This document shows, one piece after another, positions 47,701 to 59,418 of a stretch of DNA of 64,000 bases. Under the pieces are notes generated by a model, which saw nothing but the letters and a program-made list of their open reading frames with translations, searched no databases and was not told where the DNA came from. Source of the DNA: Tillandsia leiboldiana (Eukaryota > Streptophyta > Magnoliopsida > Poales > Bromeliaceae); assembly GCA_029204045.2 (NCBI GenBank), contig CM055065.1:11173024-11237023 (forward strand), in the 5' to 3' direction. Position 1 is the first letter of the stretch; every line of letters begins with the position of its first letter. Both the position numbers and the translations under genes were made by a program.

Positions 47701-48730
47701 GTATAGGATAGGTCCCTACGGCTAATGCAGCAACTTTTGCTCCATTACCCACTCGTAGGGTGATTTCTCCTTCCTTCAGCCTTCTACATTGTTTTAAACC
47801 CTGCATCGAGGTGCACAAGTGAGAAGTGCATGCAGAATCAATTATCCAAGTGGTAGTAGAACATACCGACAGACTAGTTTCAATAATGAGCAGGTAGGAT
47901 TTACCTTCAGAAGGATTGTCCTTTGCCTTGTTCTTTAGGCTAGCAAGGTATTCGGGGCAGTTCCTTTTCCAATGGCCATCTCTATTACAGTGGAAACATT
48001 TTCCTGTAATGACCTTCTTAGAAACTTGTCTTTTGATATTACCCTTTGGCTTCTTGCTAGGTTTCTTATTTCTCCATTTAGACTTTCTCTTGGAGGAAGA
48101 AGCCCGTTCCATAGCCAAGACTATCCCCTTGTTACCTTTTATTGTTCCCTCTGCTGTCACCAGCATATTCAAGAGCTCAGAGAGAGTGCACTGAATCTTA
48201 TTCATTTGAAAGTTCATGACGAACTGCGAAAGTGAGTCAGGTAAAGACTGCAGAATTAAATCTGTCTGCAAGTCTGCATCCATCCGTAAGCCGAGCTTCT
48301 CAAGCTCCTCAATATCTTCAATCATTTTCAAACAATGATGATTAACTGATTGGCCTTCAGACATTCTTGCTCGAAATAACCGCTTTGATATCTCATATCG
48401 AGTAGAGCGGCTTTGTTCACTATACAGTTCCTGTAGGTGAAGTAGAATGGCTGATGCACTGTCCATGTGCTCATGTTGGCGTTGCAACTCGTTGCTCATC
48501 GATGCCAACATGTAGCACCTGACTCTATTATCGTCATCTATCCATTTTTCATATGCAGCTCTCTGCTGCTCATTATCATCAGTTGGAAGTTCAGGAGCAG
48601 GAGTGGTCAAAATATAGGCAATTTTCTCGGAGTTGAGAACAATTCTCAAGTTCCGTAGCCAATCAGAAAAATTAGGACCGGTCAAGCGGTTGGCATCAAG
48701 AATTTTAGTGAGAGGGTTAGAGGCAGCCAT
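44771..48730 (-). CDS. F Gag-Pol polyprotein (Ty1/copia)
   Basis: One frame of 1319 codons plus stop. I choose the ATG at 48730 (M-A-A-S-N-P-L-T-K); a TTG three codons upstream is less likely. Domains in order: Gag with N-R-L-T-G-P-N-F-S-D-W-L (residues about 17-28); CCHC zinc knuckle C-F-H-C-x4-H-x4-C (about 245-258); protease with I-I-D-S-A-C-T-S-H (about 298); integrase with H-L-R-L-G-H and C-x2-C (about 440-480) and D, D, E core residues in H-T-D-V, R-S-D-R-G-G-E and E-L-N-G-V-S-E-R; RT with Q-M-D-V-K-T-A-F-L-N-G and Y-V-D-D (about 990); RNase H with T-D-S-D-F and M-E-A-E-Y (about 1160-1200). The protease has Ala where D-S/T-G is expected. Otherwise it looks able to code for a functional element. 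Confidence 0.95.
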   Translation of the reverse strand: MAASNPLTKILDANRLTGPNFSDWLRNLRIVLNSEKIAYILTTPAPELPTDDNEQQRAAYEKWIDDDNRVRCYMLASMSNELQRQHEHMDSASAILLHLQELYSEQSRSTRYEISKRLFRARMSEGQSVNHHCLKMIEDIEELEKLGLRMDADLQTDLILQSLPDSLSQFVMNFQMNKIQCTLSELLNMLVTAEGTIKGNKGIVLAMERASSSKRKSKWRNKKPSKKPKGNIKRQVSKKVITGKCFHCNRDGHWKRNCPEYLASLKNKAKDNPSEGKSYLLIIETSLSVCSTTTWIIDSACTSHLCTSMQGLKQCRRLKEGEITLRVGNGAKVAALAVGTYPILLPSGIVLELKDCLYVPNASRNLISVSSLSMIGCKFVFKINTCLIYLRNKLIGYETMIDKLYHLHMDASVNTIEQEMNVVGSKRPREEVDHKYMWHLRLGHISEDRINKLVKDGLLSSLACEPYPTCESCLQGKMTKLPFIGQGERATNILALVHTDVCEPFDVQARGGYVYFITFTDDYSRYGYVYLMRQKSEAFEKFKEFRHEVEKQTGKFIKILRSDRGGEYLSTDFLNYLKENGIISQWTPPGTPELNGVSERRNRTLLDMVRSMMSFTDLPMSLWEYALLTAAYILNRVHSKSVSTTPYEIWYSRKPTLGHLKIWGCPAFVKKLKTDKLEARSDKGRFIGYPKESLGYYFYFPQDQNIIVSRHASFLEKLFIQEGGSGRKIELNENVSDEQQIYNNQPKISTQSEPLYIQPLRRSSRVSQPPDRYLGFVVEKVKEMFLMGDKDHRHDPTSYKEAMLDIDSERWKEAMKSEIDSMYSNKVWTLEDLPVGIVPIGCKWIFKRKIGSDGKVETYKARLVTKGYSQREGIDYQETFSPVAMLKSIRTLLAIAAHYDYEIWQMDVKTAFLNGYLEEDIYMEQPQGFTSSNDNHKVCKLQRSIYGLKQASRSWNTRFNDAIKSFDFTRNEEEPCVYKKTSGSAVTFLILYVDDILLIGNDIGMMSSVKLWLSQNFSMKDLGDASYILGIKVYRDRSRRLLGLSQRMYIEEVLKRFGMENSKRGLLPLRHGIYLSKKMCPKTPEERECMNRISYASAIGSLMYAMLCTRPDIAQAVSVTSRYQSNPGMEHWVAVKNILKYLRRTKDMCLVFGGGELKLEGFTDSDFMSDVDDRKSTSGYLFICNGGSIIWKSSKQATTADSTMEAEYIAASEASKECVWIRKFVAELGVIPAIKEPTPLFCDNNSAIALAKEPRSHQKSKHIERRYHIIRDYIERNEILIQKVASADNVADPLTKALTQQKLEGHLEKMGLRYMGDWL

Positions 48731-49773
48731 ATTCTGCAAAAGGTAAAGATATTCAATTAGTTATATATCTTTCATTATTCCATTTGATTATGGACTTTTA
48801 ATCAAATGGTATCTCCCACTAAATTTTATGAATTTTCACACTCCTTTAGTGAAGAAACAGAAACCTCTTAAATTGGTTTCTAGTGGGAATTGCGCTCTCA
48901 CCGATTTTTGTAAATTACCTCACCTAACAGTTATTGGTAATTAGTAATTCGATGAGTGGACAACTCTTGCCCAATGTTTCAAAAAACATATTGCAATCAT
49001 TCTTTAGCCTCTAGGACATAAAAGCCTCACCTAACAGTTATTGGCCTCACATCCTAGTTAAGTTTGACCTACCGTTCAATATATGAATAAAATTAATATT
49101 AAACCCTCACCTAACAGTTATCGGGTACAATAATAATTTTACCATATAACATCAAATGTTGTTAAGGTGGTTACGCTTTCTTCGTGCAAGTAGCCCATGT
49201 AACCATGCGTACTACTCAACCCTAAGAAAAACGCCCACACCTTACAACGGTAGAAGGCTACGATAGAGTGTTCACAACACTCTTCTTTACAACTTAATAT
49301 TATTTGTTATTATTCCAATCTCATCAGATCTTATTTTCAAATTGCATCCAAAGCAATTATATTTTTCATCTAATATAAATTTATATTAAAAGCTGATGAT
49401 AAAATTAGTCCAAATCACATGATGAAATCTGATCATAGCATCTCATGCCCCATCATATGTAATTTCAATTAATATGTTAATATAAACTCAATATGTTAAT
49501 TGATTAAGTTAAATGCAATTAAAACCTTTCTATTAATTACATATTAACTTAATTAATTAACCAACATAAAATTAAATAATAATAATAATAACAGTATATC
49601 AATTATATACATGTGTGGTCCCAATTATTATCATCACAAATTATTTTCATACATCATATGTATGAAATATAAATTTTTCAAAAAACATGCATAGGCATTC
49701 GCATTAAGGTTAACTCATATAACCCTAAATCAAAATCAACAATAGGAATAATTTTTGTGGCTGCACGAGGGTG
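48731..49773 (-). other. F leader: possible 5'-UTR intron signals
   Basis: About 1.04 kb between PBS and ATG has no long ORF. On the element strand CCAATAACTGTTAGGTGAG occurs three times (at 48919-48937, 49026-49044 and, with one change, 49106-49124); each contains a donor-like TTAG|GTGAG. Immediately before the ATG is ACTAATTGAATATCTTTACC then TTTTGCAG, a good branch point, pyrimidine tract and acceptor, ending 3 bases before ATG. A spliced leader is inferred. Confidence 0.5.
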
Positions 49774-49785
49774 GCTCTGATACCA
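49774..49785 (-). promoter_or_regulatory. Primer-binding site of F (initiator-Met tRNA)
   Basis: TGGTATCAGAGC on the element strand lies one base from the LTR end at 49787. Confidence 0.95.
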
Positions 49786-49786
49786 C

Positions 49787-52308
<2,522 letters not shown>

Positions 52309-52314
52309 GAAAAA

Positions 52315-55300
52315 ACTGCAACGGACGACGAATCGAGTAATTCTGAAGGTGAAGATTTTGCTCTAGCCTACCACAGACTTTTGAGGGATTCAAAGAAACT
52401 GGCTAAGCAAAACAAGGGGTTGAGAGGGAGATTGCAGGATCTCGAAGAAGAAGTAAAAAGGGTAACTTCTCTCTCGACCGGTCTTGAAGTGGAAAGGGAT
52501 AACCCGATAAAAGCAAATGCTTCACTTCAAGAGAAAAATGAGCATTTCGAGAAGATACATGTAACAATGATTGACAAAGCTGGTTACTTCTTGAAGCTCT
52601 ACACCGAGGCCCGACAAGAAAAAATGGAGATGACAAAGACCATTTTCCAACTCATGGATGATTTAAAGAGATTCTCTTCTGGAAGGAGCAAGTTGGATAA
52701 ATTACTTGGTCTTGGTCAAACAAACCGATTCGGCCTCGGATACACTCAAACTGGAGACATTCCTAGTTCGAGTGGAACAGTTTTTGTGCCCCAGTCGGTA
52801 TCTCCTCCTCCGACGACGGAATTCTCAGCATACAACGACAACAACCCTACCTCACCCTCTTCGGGATCGTCAAGAACAAAGGTATGTTTTCGTTGTGGTT
52901 ATGCAGGGCACATAAGAAGAAATTGCAAGAATGGAGCGCAAAGATCAAATCAAGCACATCTTGCAACTACTACCAATGAGTTCACTCCCCGCAAATCAAA
53001 GAAGGATCTTTCAAAAGGAAAGAGCATTGGTAGTACATCAAACAAGACGACGACGTCAAAGAAAAGCGATGGATCAATCAAGACGCTTTCACCAAAGGTA
53101 TCAACTTCACAATCATTTCCGACGTACTCCAAAACTCAAAAGGTTTGGGTACGCAAAGGTGAAATCTTCCCTTGTCTTGTTGTTCATACTTCTTTACACG
53201 CTTATGATAATTCGTCTTGGTATTTGGATAGTGGTTGTTCCCGTCACATGACCGGTGACAAAAACAGTTTTCAAACTTTAGAGAAAATCTCCGGAGGACA
53301 TGTTGTTTTCGGAGACGGTCGTTCTTCCAAAATTGTTGGAAAGGGAACAATCGCTATTCCAGAAGGCCCGGTTTTGAACAATGTTTTATTTGTTGAAGGC
53401 CTAAAGACTAACCTCATTAGTACAAGTCAACTTTGTGACAATGGGTTCTCAGTTAATTTTTCTTCTGTAGAATGTGTTGTAACTGATAAGGACCAGGTAT
53501 TCTTTTTAAAAGGGGTTAGATCGGAAAATAATTGCTATGTTGTTTCGAACAAAGTTTCTGAAAAATGTAACATAGTTTCATTGGATAATGAAACTGTTTG
53601 GCATGAAAGACTAGGTCACATGAATTTTAAAGAACTAGCAAGGATTTCAAATAAAAACGTGGTTAAGGGGGTTCCTAAACTTTTATTTAAAGAAAACATT
53701 GTGTGTGGTGGTTGTCAAAAGGGAAAACAATCAAGAGTTGCACACAAGAACTTGAACCACGTCGGTACCAAACGGCCCTTGGAATTACTGCATATGGATT
53801 TAATGGGGCCGATTCGTCAACCATCTTTGGGAGGTAAATGGTATATTTTTCTTTTGGTTGATGATTTCTCTAGGTATACATGGGTAACTTTTTTAAAAGA
53901 GAAAGCGGATACTTTCGACTCTTTTCATGAGGTTTGTCATCGTATTATGAATGAAAGAAATGAAAAGATCGTTCGTGTTCGAAGTGATAGAGGTGGAGAA
54001 TTCATTAATTCTAAATTCATTGATTTTTGCACTTCCAATGGGATAAAACATGAATTCTCAGCACCCTATACACCTCAGCAGAATGGTGTAGTTGAGCGCA
54101 AAAACAGGGTTGTTCAAGAGATGGCGCGTGTGATGCTTCATAGCCGGAATTTACCATTATATTTTTGGGCTGAAGCTGTGAACACCGCCGTCTATGTAAT
54201 TAATCGAGTGTATTTGCGCCCTGAAACTTTAAATACACCATATGAGCTGTGGTTTAGTAGAAAACCGAATATCAAATATTTTCGTATCTTTGGGAGTCGA
54301 TGTTTTATTCTGCGTGATCGCGAAAACCTTGGTAAGTTCGACTCTCGAAGCGACGAAGGGATTTTCATGGGTTATTCTACTAACAGTAGAGCATATCAGG
54401 TATTTAACTTGGAATCTAAAACGATGATAGAATCTATAAATGTTAAAGTAGATGAAGCTTTCCACTTTGCATCTGATAAATCTACCATTGATATGTCTCT
54501 AGATGATGATACTCCTGTAAATGCATCTTCTTGTAATAACTCTTTCAATAAAGTTGATGCATCTAATGGTTCTTCAAGTTTATCTAATGTGCAGGAATTA
54601 TCACATGTACCTCCGACTACTCCGTTACCGCAAACGTTATGCATCTCCAAGGATCATCCGGAATCTAACATTATTGGAGACCCACAAGAAGGAGTTAGAA
54701 CTCGGAGACAGTTGGTTTGTGGAGTCGCATGCTACGTCTCCATGATTGAACCAAAGAACATCGATGAAGCTCTTCAGGATGATTACTGGATTGAAGCTAT
54801 GCAGGAAGAGCTCCATCAGTTCAAACGAAACAAAGTCTGGGAACTAACAAAGCCTCCGAAGCAACACAACGTGATTGGTACTAAATGGATTTTCAAGAAT
54901 AAGAAAAACGAGGATGGTACCATCATCAGGAATAAAGCACGCTTAGTTGCTCAAGGCTACTCTCAAATAGAAGGAATAGACTTTGATGAGACATTCGCCC
55001 CGGTAGCTCGACTCGAGTCGATAAGAATTTTGTTCGCAATTGCTTGTCATTTTAAAATAAAATTATTTCAAATGGACGTTAAGAGCGCGTTTTTAAATGG
55101 GTTTTTAAATGAGGAAGTTTATGTGGCTCAACCGAAAGGTTTTGTAGACTGTAAACAATCTAACCATGTTTTTCGTTTGAAAAAGGCTCTTTACGGTTTA
55201 AAACAAGCACCGCGAGCGTGGTACGAAAGGTTGACAAAGCACCTATTAGAAAAGGGCTATACTCGAGGGGGAGCTGACCGGACTCTCTTTGTGAAGCATT

Positions 55301-56277
55301 ATCAGGATAATTTCATTGTGGCACAAATCTATGTCGATGACATTGTATTTGGTGCAACTAGAGACAATGATGCTTCTAAATTCGCTGAAACCATGGAAAG
55401 CGAATTTGAGATGTCAATGATGGGCGAACTGACATACTTTCTTGGATTGCAAGTGAAACAAAATGATGATGGCATTCATTTGTGTCAATCCAAGTATGCA
55501 AGGGAGTTGGTGAAGAAATTCGATTTAGAAAACTCTAAAGATTTTCCGACTCCTATGGGAACTAGCAATAAGGGATTAGGAAGTGAATCTCTTAGTGAGA
55601 GTGTAGACGAGAAGCTTTATCGCAGCATGATAGGAAGTCTACTCTATCTTACAGCTAGTCGCCCGGATATATCCTTTAGTGTTGGGATTTGTGCGAGATA
55701 TCAATCAGCACCAAAGGAGGTTCACCTGAAAGCGGTGAAAAGGATCATCCGCTACGTCAAAGGAACTTTGAATTTCGGAATTTGGTATCCTATGGGAACA
55801 ACGCTTGACATTATAGGATATTCAGATGCCGATTGGGCAGGATCTGTGGATGATCGGAAGAGCACGAGTGGTGCATATTTTTATCTTGGCCATTGCCTTG
55901 TTGCATGGCATAGTAAAAAGCAAAACTGCATTGCACTCTCGACTGCCGAAGCGGAATATATTTCAGCAGGTAGTTGTTCAACCCAACTCATTTGGATGAA
56001 AAGTGTGTTGAGCGACTTCCGAATTTCAGCAACTTCGGTAACGATTCTTTGTGACAACACAAGTGCTATAAACATTTCTAAAAACCCTGTGTTGCACTCG
56101 AGAACAAAACACATTGAACTTAGATATCATTTTCTAAGAGATCTAGTTGAATCAAATATTCTTCAAATTTCCTACATTTCAACTAAGGATCAATTAGTTG
56201 ACATTTTAACAAAACCTTTGGATCAAAAACGATTTATTCATTTGCGTAAGGCAATTGGAATGCTTTCCTTGAAATAA
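52315..56277 (+). CDS. pol: C Gag C-terminus and Pol (SIRE-type Ty1/copia)
   Basis: Resuming the frame interrupted by F, 1320 codons are open to TAA at 56275-56277. The first 180 codons are Gag-like: an acidic Ser-rich start, a Lys/Glu coiled-coil-like stretch (52380-52640) and a second zinc knuckle, C-F-R-C-x4-H-x4-C (about 52885-52926). Then come protease with Y-L-D-S-G-C-S (about 53222), integrase with H-E-R-L-G-H-M and C-x2-C (53600-53720), H-M-D-L, R-S-D-R-G-G-E and Q-N-G-V-V-E-R (53790-54100), RT with Q-M-D-V-K-S-A-F-L-N-G (55070) and Y-V-D-D (55330), and RNase H with S-D-A-D-W (55825) and A-E-A-E-Y (55950). All catalytic residues are present. No ATG starts this part; expression would depend on the broken upstream gag. 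Confidence 0.92.
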   Translation, partial: TATDDESSNSEGEDFALAYHRLLRDSKKLAKQNKGLRGRLQDLEEEVKRVTSLSTGLEVERDNPIKANASLQEKNEHFEKIHVTMIDKAGYFLKLYTEARQEKMEMTKTIFQLMDDLKRFSSGRSKLDKLLGLGQTNRFGLGYTQTGDIPSSSGTVFVPQSVSPPPTTEFSAYNDNNPTSPSSGSSRTKVCFRCGYAGHIRRNCKNGAQRSNQAHLATTTNEFTPRKSKKDLSKGKSIGSTSNKTTTSKKSDGSIKTLSPKVSTSQSFPTYSKTQKVWVRKGEIFPCLVVHTSLHAYDNSSWYLDSGCSRHMTGDKNSFQTLEKISGGHVVFGDGRSSKIVGKGTIAIPEGPVLNNVLFVEGLKTNLISTSQLCDNGFSVNFSSVECVVTDKDQVFFLKGVRSENNCYVVSNKVSEKCNIVSLDNETVWHERLGHMNFKELARISNKNVVKGVPKLLFKENIVCGGCQKGKQSRVAHKNLNHVGTKRPLELLHMDLMGPIRQPSLGGKWYIFLLVDDFSRYTWVTFLKEKADTFDSFHEVCHRIMNERNEKIVRVRSDRGGEFINSKFIDFCTSNGIKHEFSAPYTPQQNGVVERKNRVVQEMARVMLHSRNLPLYFWAEAVNTAVYVINRVYLRPETLNTPYELWFSRKPNIKYFRIFGSRCFILRDRENLGKFDSRSDEGIFMGYSTNSRAYQVFNLESKTMIESINVKVDEAFHFASDKSTIDMSLDDDTPVNASSCNNSFNKVDASNGSSSLSNVQELSHVPPTTPLPQTLCISKDHPESNIIGDPQEGVRTRRQLVCGVACYVSMIEPKNIDEALQDDYWIEAMQEELHQFKRNKVWELTKPPKQHNVIGTKWIFKNKKNEDGTIIRNKARLVAQGYSQIEGIDFDETFAPVARLESIRILFAIACHFKIKLFQMDVKSAFLNGFLNEEVYVAQPKGFVDCKQSNHVFRLKKALYGLKQAPRAWYERLTKHLLEKGYTRGGADRTLFVKHYQDNFIVAQIYVDDIVFGATRDNDASKFAETMESEFEMSMMGELTYFLGLQVKQNDDGIHLCQSKYARELVKKFDLENSKDFPTPMGTSNKGLGSESLSESVDEKLYRSMIGSLLYLTASRPDISFSVGICARYQSAPKEVHLKAVKRIIRYVKGTLNFGIWYPMGTTLDIIGYSDADWAGSVDDRKSTSGAYFYLGHCLVAWHSKKQNCIALSTAEAEYISAGSCSTQLIWMKSVLSDFRISATSVTILCDNTSAINISKNPVLHSRTKHIELRYHFLRDLVESNILQISYISTKDQLVDILTKPLDQKRFIHLRKAIGMLSLK

Positions 56278-57200
56278 TTCCTTTTGAAATCATTGCTTAG
56301 GTTAGGTTTTGTTTTTGTGTTTTTGTTCATTATCTATGCTTAGACATAGAACATTAATTGAGCATGTGTATTATTGACTTTAATAGCATCCTTTCGTTTA
56401 TTTAGAAATTTATTATGCTTTGGATATCATAATAATTCATTTGATGCAATGATCATTTATGTCAATTAAATCATCTTTGTTTTGATCAAAGTCAATTTCT
56501 CTCTCAAATGATCTCTTGGTTTAGTTTTTATCTTATTTGATAATTGAGTCGAGTATGAAATTGAGATCAATTTTTGGTTGAATACTTTATATTTTAAATA
56601 ATTGATAGCCATTTGAGGCGGAGTTAATGAAAATTGTTATGCTCAAAAGATGTGGAAAGAGTTACATCCCAATGAGGAGTGTGAAAACTACCACCACATG
56701 GAGGAAAGAGCTACCACCTCGGTCGTCCGAGTACTGTGTGCAGCTACCACATGTATACCAAGCATGGTTGTTCGAGTTGATTAAATAAAATACTTTTTGG
56801 AATACTTGACTCTGTCAAATTCCAAGGTTGGTATAAGGTGGGGATTTTATTGAAAGATGCTCAAAGAGCCACTCCTTACAATAATTTGACTAGATATATT
56901 ATCTAACTTATCTGGGATTTCAAACATCTATTGATCTTGGTATTTCATTTTCTTTACCAAATTGATGATTTGATAAAGACATTACTCATAAGATCGTGAT
57001 AGATGTAATTGAACTTGTTCAACTTTAAGGGATTTAATTTTTATAAATTTCTGTTTCATTATTTGGATATTAATGATAGATTTAACACAATCTATTTCTC
57101 ATGACATGAAACGATGATTTTTATTTAAAGTTGACATGCATAAGTGCTTACAATCTTTTTCTGAAATTTCTAGAATTTTTCAGAATTTTTCTGAAGAAAA
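56278..57200 (+). other. C spacer between pol and ORF3 promoter region
   Basis: AT-rich DNA with no ORF above background. Near 56680-56770 a CTACCAC-containing phrase recurs three times. It is much longer than needed for a simple readthrough arrangement and separates pol from the promoter-like sequence of the third ORF. Confidence 0.6.
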
Positions 57201-57213
57201 AGTTTGGAGCCGA

Positions 57214-57321
57214 TCCGGACTGGACAAGCCGATCCGGATCCTGAACGCAGGAATTTCCTGCGGGTAGCCGATCCGGACTGGATTCACGATCCGATCCGGA
57301 CCGCGACTAGGGTTTTATATA
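57214..57321 (+). promoter_or_regulatory. LTR-like palindrome cluster and TATA-like box before ORF3
   Basis: TCCGGA begins at 57214, 57233, 57272 and 57295, and TATATA is at 57316-57321. The copy at 57233 extends to TCCGGATCCTGAAC, fitting the longer motif of the LTR cluster. A pyrimidine-rich leader (57340-57400) follows. The layout mimics the LTR promoter and suggests internal initiation; not proven. Confidence 0.55.
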
Positions 57322-57438
57322 GAACAAAAGGGTTTTGATTTATTCTTCCTTCAATCTTTTGTTTCTAAGTCTCCAGACCTTCTCTCTCTAGAAAACAATC
57401 GATTTGGAGCCTTCCCAACCCATCTTCTTCAATTCAAA

Positions 57439-57822
57439 GTGAGTTCTTGTGATCAAAATCTCGGTTTTTCACAGTTTTTCATGTTTTTCCTCAAAACGTG
57501 TTGGAAATTTTGTATCTTTTTCGTTTTGGATTGGTTTTTGGTCAAATTTCTTTTGAAATAAGAACTCTGGGTAGATTAGTTTTGATTATATGCTAGGTAT
57601 TCTCCTGATTAACGGATTTTTAGGCTTCGATTTCTAAAATTTCGGTTTTAGGGCATATAATAGGAATTTTTGAAAATCATGGGATTGATCTATTTTTAAA
57701 ATTCTTTTGGTAAAACTAATTTGATATCTAGTCTCTCTACATAATAATGATTGTTTAGGTACAATTTTTCAAATTTTTGAAAATAAACAATTTTTGTCGT
57801 GTTCTTGAGTTGTTGCTCACAG
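57439..57822 (+). other. Probable 5'-UTR intron upstream of ORF3
   Basis: The donor TTCAAA|GTGAGTTC at 57439 and acceptor GTTGCTCACAG| ending at 57822 enclose 384 bp of T-rich sequence typical of plant introns. The ORF3 ATG is 28 bases after the acceptor. Splicing is predicted by eye only. Confidence 0.5.
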
Positions 57823-57850
57823 GATTCTCTTCTTCACGAACAATAGCAGA

Positions 57851-59299
57851 ATGGTGATCACTTGGGTAATCCTCCTTCTCTCTGCTATGGTGCACACGAG
57901 AGCAACGAATAAATTAAAAAGAGCAAAGAAAACTCTTCGAAAAGGGGAGTGTATTTTTCTTACTGATTCAGAGACTGAACCGGAAAAAGATGAGGTGAAT
58001 TGGGATGAATTAATGGATGAGGAAACGACACCTGTTAAGTCGACACGGAAGACTCCTGTTTCTTCAAAAGGAAAAACTGCTATGGATAAAGGAAAAGCAC
58101 CAATGACTTCATCATCCATCTCAATGAAACGAAAAAGACTTGCTCGACGGGTTGGACGAGCACGAGGTGTTGAAATTAATGAACCAGTGGCTCCTGATTC
58201 TCCACCTCGCTTGGAAGAAGTATTATTTGTTAATACTGACCGCTTTAGAGCTTTTGAAAATCGGGAATGCATTGGCGAAAGGCATGTCAATGTTGGTGCT
58301 CTTCGAGACCACTCACAAGAATTTGGCAAACTAATTGAGCAAGGCAATCTTATTCAGATCTGTAGATTTCCAGAGATGCTTGGCTATTGTTTGCATCGCG
58401 TGAGGACCTTTTACACAAATGCCCGACATCTTCAGGAAGATGGAGACGGTTCTATGCAGTTTTACACAAACATCCAAGGGACTAGACTCAAAATAACTCC
58501 ACAGTTAATTGGGGAAGTCTTAGGAATGCAAGCGAGCAGATCAGGAATTAACTACTTGACAGGAAGGAGCTTGACAAACACAATGTGGGAAACAGTTATA
58601 AAGGGAATATGTCTGGAAGGCACTCAATCAATGGAGAAATCTGTCAAGTCCAAACAACTCCGTCTTGAGTACCGATTTCTAAATTTCATTACATGTTACA
58701 ATATGCTTCCAAACATGCAGACAAAGGTTGTGAGATGGGATCGAATGCTGTTTTTGTATCTTCTAGGACATCCATCTGAGACAGTGGGATTGAACATGAA
58801 TATCCCATACATTATTTGGAATAGGATGACTAGATATGTTGAGCATCCCCATCCTACCGAAAGACTCCCTTTTTCATTGATCATTATGAGGATCTTGAAA
58901 AAGTTTCAAATTGATATCAGTTCAACATCATATCAACATTGCTTAGGCATGATCAATGAATCCACCATTGTTAAGTCCCTTCATAAGCTACCTCATGTCA
59001 CTCCGACTCCTTCATGCGGTACGAAACCATGCGTCGGCACTTCCGCATCTCCGTCACGACAAGCACCAGCACCAGATGATGAAGCGTCCGTGACATCGAT
59101 TTATAGGGAACAACAACGTTTGTCTTTTGAACAAGAACAGATTACGAAAGAACAAAAGAGAATTTTCGAGGAACTTGAAATCATTACGGCATCCCAGATC
59201 ACTTTAACTAAAACAGTCTCTTCCATGAAAAAGCTGATGAAGAAGATGTTTTCAAAACTGGGATGTAGCACCTCAGATGATTCAGGCTCCGATGATTAA
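57851..59299 (+). CDS. C third ORF: envelope-like / plant transposon-protein-like
   Basis: 482 codons, ATG at 57851, TAA at 59297-59299; a second ATG at 57887 (M-V-H-T-R-A-T-N) is a credible alternative. The first 13 residues are hydrophobic (V-I-T-W-V-I-L-L-L-S-A), then comes a basic/acidic low-complexity region with K-R-K-R near residue 95. A globular middle (about 125-370) has F-R-A-F-E-N-R-E and R-T-F-Y-T-N-A segments recalling the putative plant transposon protein domain. The C-terminus (about 415-470) is Gln/Glu/Lys-rich and probably coiled-coil, ending in acidic Ser/Asp. Sireviruses often carry an ORF here called envelope-like; there is no clear transmembrane anchor if the second ATG is used. 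Its function is unknown. The frame is intact despite a broken gag. Confidence 0.8.
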   Translation: MVITWVILLLSAMVHTRATNKLKRAKKTLRKGECIFLTDSETEPEKDEVNWDELMDEETTPVKSTRKTPVSSKGKTAMDKGKAPMTSSSISMKRKRLARRVGRARGVEINEPVAPDSPPRLEEVLFVNTDRFRAFENRECIGERHVNVGALRDHSQEFGKLIEQGNLIQICRFPEMLGYCLHRVRTFYTNARHLQEDGDGSMQFYTNIQGTRLKITPQLIGEVLGMQASRSGINYLTGRSLTNTMWETVIKGICLEGTQSMEKSVKSKQLRLEYRFLNFITCYNMLPNMQTKVVRWDRMLFLYLLGHPSETVGLNMNIPYIIWNRMTRYVEHPHPTERLPFSLIIMRILKKFQIDISSTSYQHCLGMINESTIVKSLHKLPHVTPTPSCGTKPCVGTSASPSRQAPAPDDEASVTSIYREQQRLSFEQEQITKEQKRIFEELEIITASQITLTKTVSSMKKLMKKMFSKLGCSTSDDSGSDD

Positions 59300-59404
59300 T
59301 TTTCAGTTTTTTTGTGCAGGTTTTCGGTTTTTGCGTTCTTACATCTAATTTTACTTTTGAACTCTTAACTCTCCAATTTTTGCGATTTTGGCTTATTTTG
59401 TGAC

Positions 59405-59418
59405 AAAAAGGGGGAGAG
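59405..59418 (+). promoter_or_regulatory. Extra polypurine tract in C
   Basis: AAAAAGGGGGAGAG lies 106 bases after ORF3 and about 525 bases before the functional tract. Repeated purine tracts are a described trait of Sireviruses. Confidence 0.7.
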
